Positions 60,701 through 64,000 of a DNA stretch of 64,000 bases are shown piece by piece. Under the pieces are notes generated by a model that was not told where the DNA came from, searched no databases, and was given only the letters and a program-made list of their open reading frames with translations. Source of the stretch: Loxodes magnus (taxonomy: Eukaryota; Ciliophora; Karyorelictea; Loxodida; Loxodidae). The stretch is taken from contig CAMPDV010000426.1 of the NCBI GenBank assembly GCA_946699065.1, forward strand, positions 124,001-188,000. Reading direction: 5' to 3'. Made by a program: the position numbers and the translations under genes. Every line of letters starts with the position of its first letter. The first letter of the stretch is position 1.

Positions 60701-61051
60701 CTCCTATATTTCAGTATTTTTCCTTTAAATCTATTAATATGACATAGGACTGAAATTTAATTACTGCAAGCTAATATTTTTACGAAGTTTACAATTAGTG
60801 GATTTATCTAGTTAGATGGTTTCTATAGTTAAAGGGTATTAAAATACCTAGGAATCTAAATTTTCTTCAATTGTTTCTTTTATATTTTAGCTCTAAAATT
60901 AAAAGTCTTTCATTTATTGCTAATCACAGCTAGTAATTTTCCTTCTTCCTAGAAGTACTTTATGACTAAAGCCTTTATATTTTAGAGCTTTCTGTGGTTA
61001 CTTTCTTGTTATTAATGACTAAGTAAAGATTGGTTCGCTTTTTGTATCCAT
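57763..61051 (-). CDS. 1082-residue Gln/Lys/Asn-rich protein, unassigned
   Basis: From ATG 61049-61051 (MDTKSEPIFTQSLITRK) one frame runs about 2.75 kb. Two micro-introns are then needed, 16 nt (58277-58292) and 24 nt (58006-58029). Both start GTAAGT and end TAG. With them removed the length is an exact multiple of three to TGA 57763-57765 (KSPQTFYQL). The first ~700 residues are polar and probably disordered, with short helical runs (LINYQRVLQQTEQLEKELKL). The C-terminal ~300 are more globular (TSGFSREHLEAYWDILSSYE, LLKDNKPADFHRLQQNFYKG, ISYVDNILDNNDLKIHKIKK). No domain is recognised. Confidence 0.75.
58006..58029 (-). other. 24-nt intron
   Basis: On the minus strand this starts GTAAGTAAATT and ends TTTTATAG. 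It is a multiple of three. It is inferred from strong intron ends between FQQADN and INFDGISDQLY, and would otherwise add eight residues (VSKLKIL and a Gln/Ile type run), so it is less certain than the 16-nt one. Confidence 0.5.
58277..58292 (-). other. 16-nt intron
   Basis: The sequence GTAAGTACTTATATAG is removed between ...NSQVSQ and KQNIQMLAIFFF. Without it the downstream frame (LNLNEFAILNLNATQENN) is lost. The length matches the PARP-gene intron. Confidence 0.75.
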
Positions 61052-61386
61052 AATTAAACAAATTTAGGAGCTTATAAATATCTATTAAATAAAGAATGAT
61101 TTGAAAGCTAAATTTAGTGAATTGCGAAAGCTATTAATAGACTACTAAACTATAATGCAGCTATAAAGTCTAGCAGCACTAACTTATTTAAATAACTAAT
61201 AACTCTCCTTATTAACCTTAAGTTTTGCTTGTATTGGTGTCATAATTTGATTTAATATCCTATATCTTTAATTTTATTGCTTTATATAAAATATAAGTGC
61301 TGCAGATTTATTCTTAAAGGAAAATAATAGAATAAAGTAAGAAGCATATTTTGCAGAGATCTTATAAAATAAAAAGGATTTAAAGA

Positions 61387-64000
61387 TTGTAAAGTCTTAT
61401 AGTATGAATATATAAGTAGCTATATCATAAAGAGAGCTTTAATTAAACTAGAATTTTATTATTTACCTATTATCTCACTTATTAGACCCATAACTTCCTT
61501 ATTATTAGTAAGTTATTCTTACAACTATTTCCAAAATATGCGCCAATAAGTTAAAAAGGAAATATTTAAATCTGGAAGTTATATCAATATTAATTTTAAT
61601 CCTACTAGTACCAAGCAAATAGGAATCATAGAAGTATAAATTTTGCAGCTTTTTAATACAATTTTTATTTTTTTGGTTCAACTAAATTCTAATTAATAGT
61701 GATTGCTGTTATTTGAGATTATGCTAGTAGAATAGTTTATTAGTTTACTATAATTTAATTAAAGCCCTTTCATTCAAACCCTACTCTCTAATTTTTGAAT
61801 CTTACAAATCTAGAAATCACTAAGTTTTCAATTCTAAAGGTAAATAGTTCTTAAATATTATACCTTAGCAAATAGTTAAATAATCTATTTATCCTAAATT
61901 GTTGGATTATAGGCCTTTATGATTTTAGAAGCCAAATAATTATAATAAATTATTTATTACTAGATAGCTTTTAATTCCTTAGTAACTGAAATTTTTAAAG
62001 ACTAAAGCATTTGAGATACTAGAAAGGAATTATTTGATCTACTTAACTAGAGAGATTGACTATCAAACTAAAGTAAAGCATTTATTTGATTAGTGGAGAT
62101 ACATTTTTAATTAATTTTCCTTTACTTTGACAAGTTAGATATTTCCTTTAATATTTAGCATTATTGTCTTAAAGTTTCTAAACAAGAAATGAAAATACTT
62201 AATATAGCCTTAATTTAATAAAAGCTAATTTCATAATGATTATTTTATTCTTTTTACACTTAATACTAATTTAAAAGAAAGTTAATAAATGATAGATAAA
62301 GTTATTAAAGTCATTAAGTTGTATAACTTTAATTGGAGACATCCTAATACAAAAGATAATTCTAAATATAAATCTTAAGGAATAATATCTATATCTAAGT
62401 TAAAGACTAATTGCATCAATTAAGAATAGTAAGCTTATCTTTAAATATTATCATAATTAAATCTATTGCTTTAGATTCAAAGTTATGAAATACTTAGAAA
62501 CATTTTAGTTATTTAATAAAAAGAATAAATAATAAGAAATTATTAATAATAACTACAGCTATCTTAGTATAAAAATTTGAGAGTTAATATTTTTTGCATA
62601 AGCTTATACTTTTAAAAATAATTAGATTTACTTAAATAAAATGTTTACATAAATAAATAAAAGCAAAATTACTTATTTTAATTATATAAACCTAGCCCTA
62701 ATATAAACTACTTAAAAGTTGGATTGAAATATAATAATGGATTGAAGTATAAAATATAAATCTTTTATATAAATAATAAAGAATCTAAATAGATTTATAA
62801 TTATAACCTGCTAAAGCTTTTAATTAAGAATTATATTTAATAAGCTAGTTTAAAAGAGCATGCTTAGTTTAAATTAACTTTCTTAAAATTTTATTAGTTA
62901 TAATCTTAGTTAAAGACTAAAGATTAGAGTAATTAAAAGTATATCTAAGTAGTTTAAATATTGATTAAAGGAAAACTCTAAGAATAAATAAAGACTTATA
63001 ATAGATTTATTAGTTTGAAGCTTTTTAATTTAAATTAGCACATTCACTTTAAATAATAAAAGAAAGCTATTTTATTTTTTCTTTATTAGTTCTACTTTAA
63101 ATAATAACTATATCCAATTATGCTTACTATTTAGGATATAAAAGATCATCCTTATATTCCTAGAAACCTTCTATTTTTTATTTAATTAAATTGCTTAAAA
63201 AATTCTTTAATAAGCAAGTTAGTTGTACTAGCGCATAGACAAAAAAGAACTAAAATATTAATATTTTTTAGATTTCAAATCATTGTATAATAAAACTTTT
63301 GTTATGTAAGTACTTCAAGTTAATAAGCTTTTATTCCATGAGCTAAAGAGATTTTACCAAAAAAAAGTATCTTTTAAGATCGGTATTCAGTATGCAGAGA
63401 AGAAAAGCTTAATTAGATTTTTGAAAAAATTTAAGTTGCTTTGTAAAAATTTAGTTAATTACAAAAATAAATTAATAAGTCCTTTCTAACATTTTAATCT
63501 GCCAAGCTTCATAGAAATAAATAGTGAAAAAACAGATATATTCATAGTAATAAAAATAATTAAAAATATTATATTTACTTAAATAAAATTGTATAATTAC
63601 CCATTATTAAACTTACTAATGAAGAAGTATATAACTTATGTTTAAAATTTATAACCAAAATGTTTATTTAAATTTAACTAAAAGAGTTTTGTGACATCTT
63701 TTCATTGTTGAAATTGCTTTTTTCAATAAAGATATTATAATATTATTTTAAATTTTTTAAACTCCGATGCTTTCAATTTCATCCTCTTCTTCAACAAGAT
63801 CATCTTTGTCATTGATTTATTCCTTCTAATCTTTCACTTACTCTTTTTGTTCTTCCTGCTTTTCTTTTCTCCTCATTTTCATCATTCTTTTCATCCTTTT
63901 TTTTCTTTTTTTCACTTAAAAAAATAATAAAAAAGTGTTAAATATAATGAGTTTTATATAGGATCAGATAGCATTTTATATTTTAGCATTAATTTAATTA
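61387..64000. repeat. Long direct repeat, copy 2
   Basis: This starts with the same bases as position 1 and runs to the window end, where it still matches copy 1 (to about 3240). It lacks the SINE present in copy 1, with an empty site at TTCAATAAAGATATTATAA|TATTATTTTAAAT. Differences are substitutions and indels throughout. It therefore is a real second copy and not a wrapped contig end. The 335 bp before it (61052-61386) hold no recognised feature beyond the presumed promoter of the minus-strand gene. Confidence 0.9.

Noticed and set aside
1..64000. Circular molecule with the window wrapping past its origin
   Set aside because: The two end copies differ by a 500-bp SINE and by many substitutions and indels, so they are separate loci, not the same sequence read twice.

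Overview
The window looks like nuclear DNA of a karyorelict ciliate (Loxodes-like), about 75-80 % A+T, in which all three standard stop codons are read as amino acids. Conserved proteins are open only if TAA and TAG are read as Gln and internal TGA as Trp, and they end at a TGA near the 3' end. This matches the context-dependent karyorelict code (NCBI table 27). Condylostoma (table 28) is the alternative, but every stop I can place is TGA. Introns are tiny (16, 16, 19, 19 and 24 nt cases). A standard translation therefore breaks almost every gene here, and open frames alone are weak evidence. I relied on known domains, paralogue agreement, or one frame holding over kilobases.

Layout. 1-3240 is one copy of a direct repeat whose second copy is 61387-64000, about 61.4 kb away; the left copy carries an extra SINE. 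3472-6380 is a segmental duplicate of 49289-52197. Its TRIM-like gene is decayed on the left and intact on the right. 8121-10074 encodes a RING/IBR-like plus PARP-type fusion, followed by an unknown gene (10234-10861) and a very large minus-strand gene (11645-15836). Four paralogous GT13-type glycosyltransferases (GnT-I/POMGNT1 superfamily) lie at 15878, 19408 (minus, 5' end cut by a retroelement), 25543 and 36579. Between them are a coiled-coil gene, a MORN-repeat gene and a convergent pair of 76-residue ubiquitin-like genes ending in Gly-Cys instead of Gly-Gly. 39-48 kb and 53-57 kb are full of retroelement debris: ORF1 proteins with coiled coils and zinc knuckles, an APE-type endonuclease fragment and SINEs. 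They are mixed with small unassigned genes. 57763-61051 is a 1082-residue Gln/Lys/Asn-rich gene with two micro-introns.

Two SINE families (six copies of about 500 bp, two of about 400 bp) share a 3' hairpin and an AT-rich tail of the kind a LINE reverse transcriptase could recognise. Several reading frames run into SINE tails and stop at the same tail TGA. Functionally the conserved genes suggest Golgi N-/O-glycan transfer (GT13 family) and ubiquitin/ADP-ribose signalling (RING-PARP, TRIM-like, ubiquitin-like pair). No tRNA, rRNA, CRISPR array or virus-like gene was recognised.
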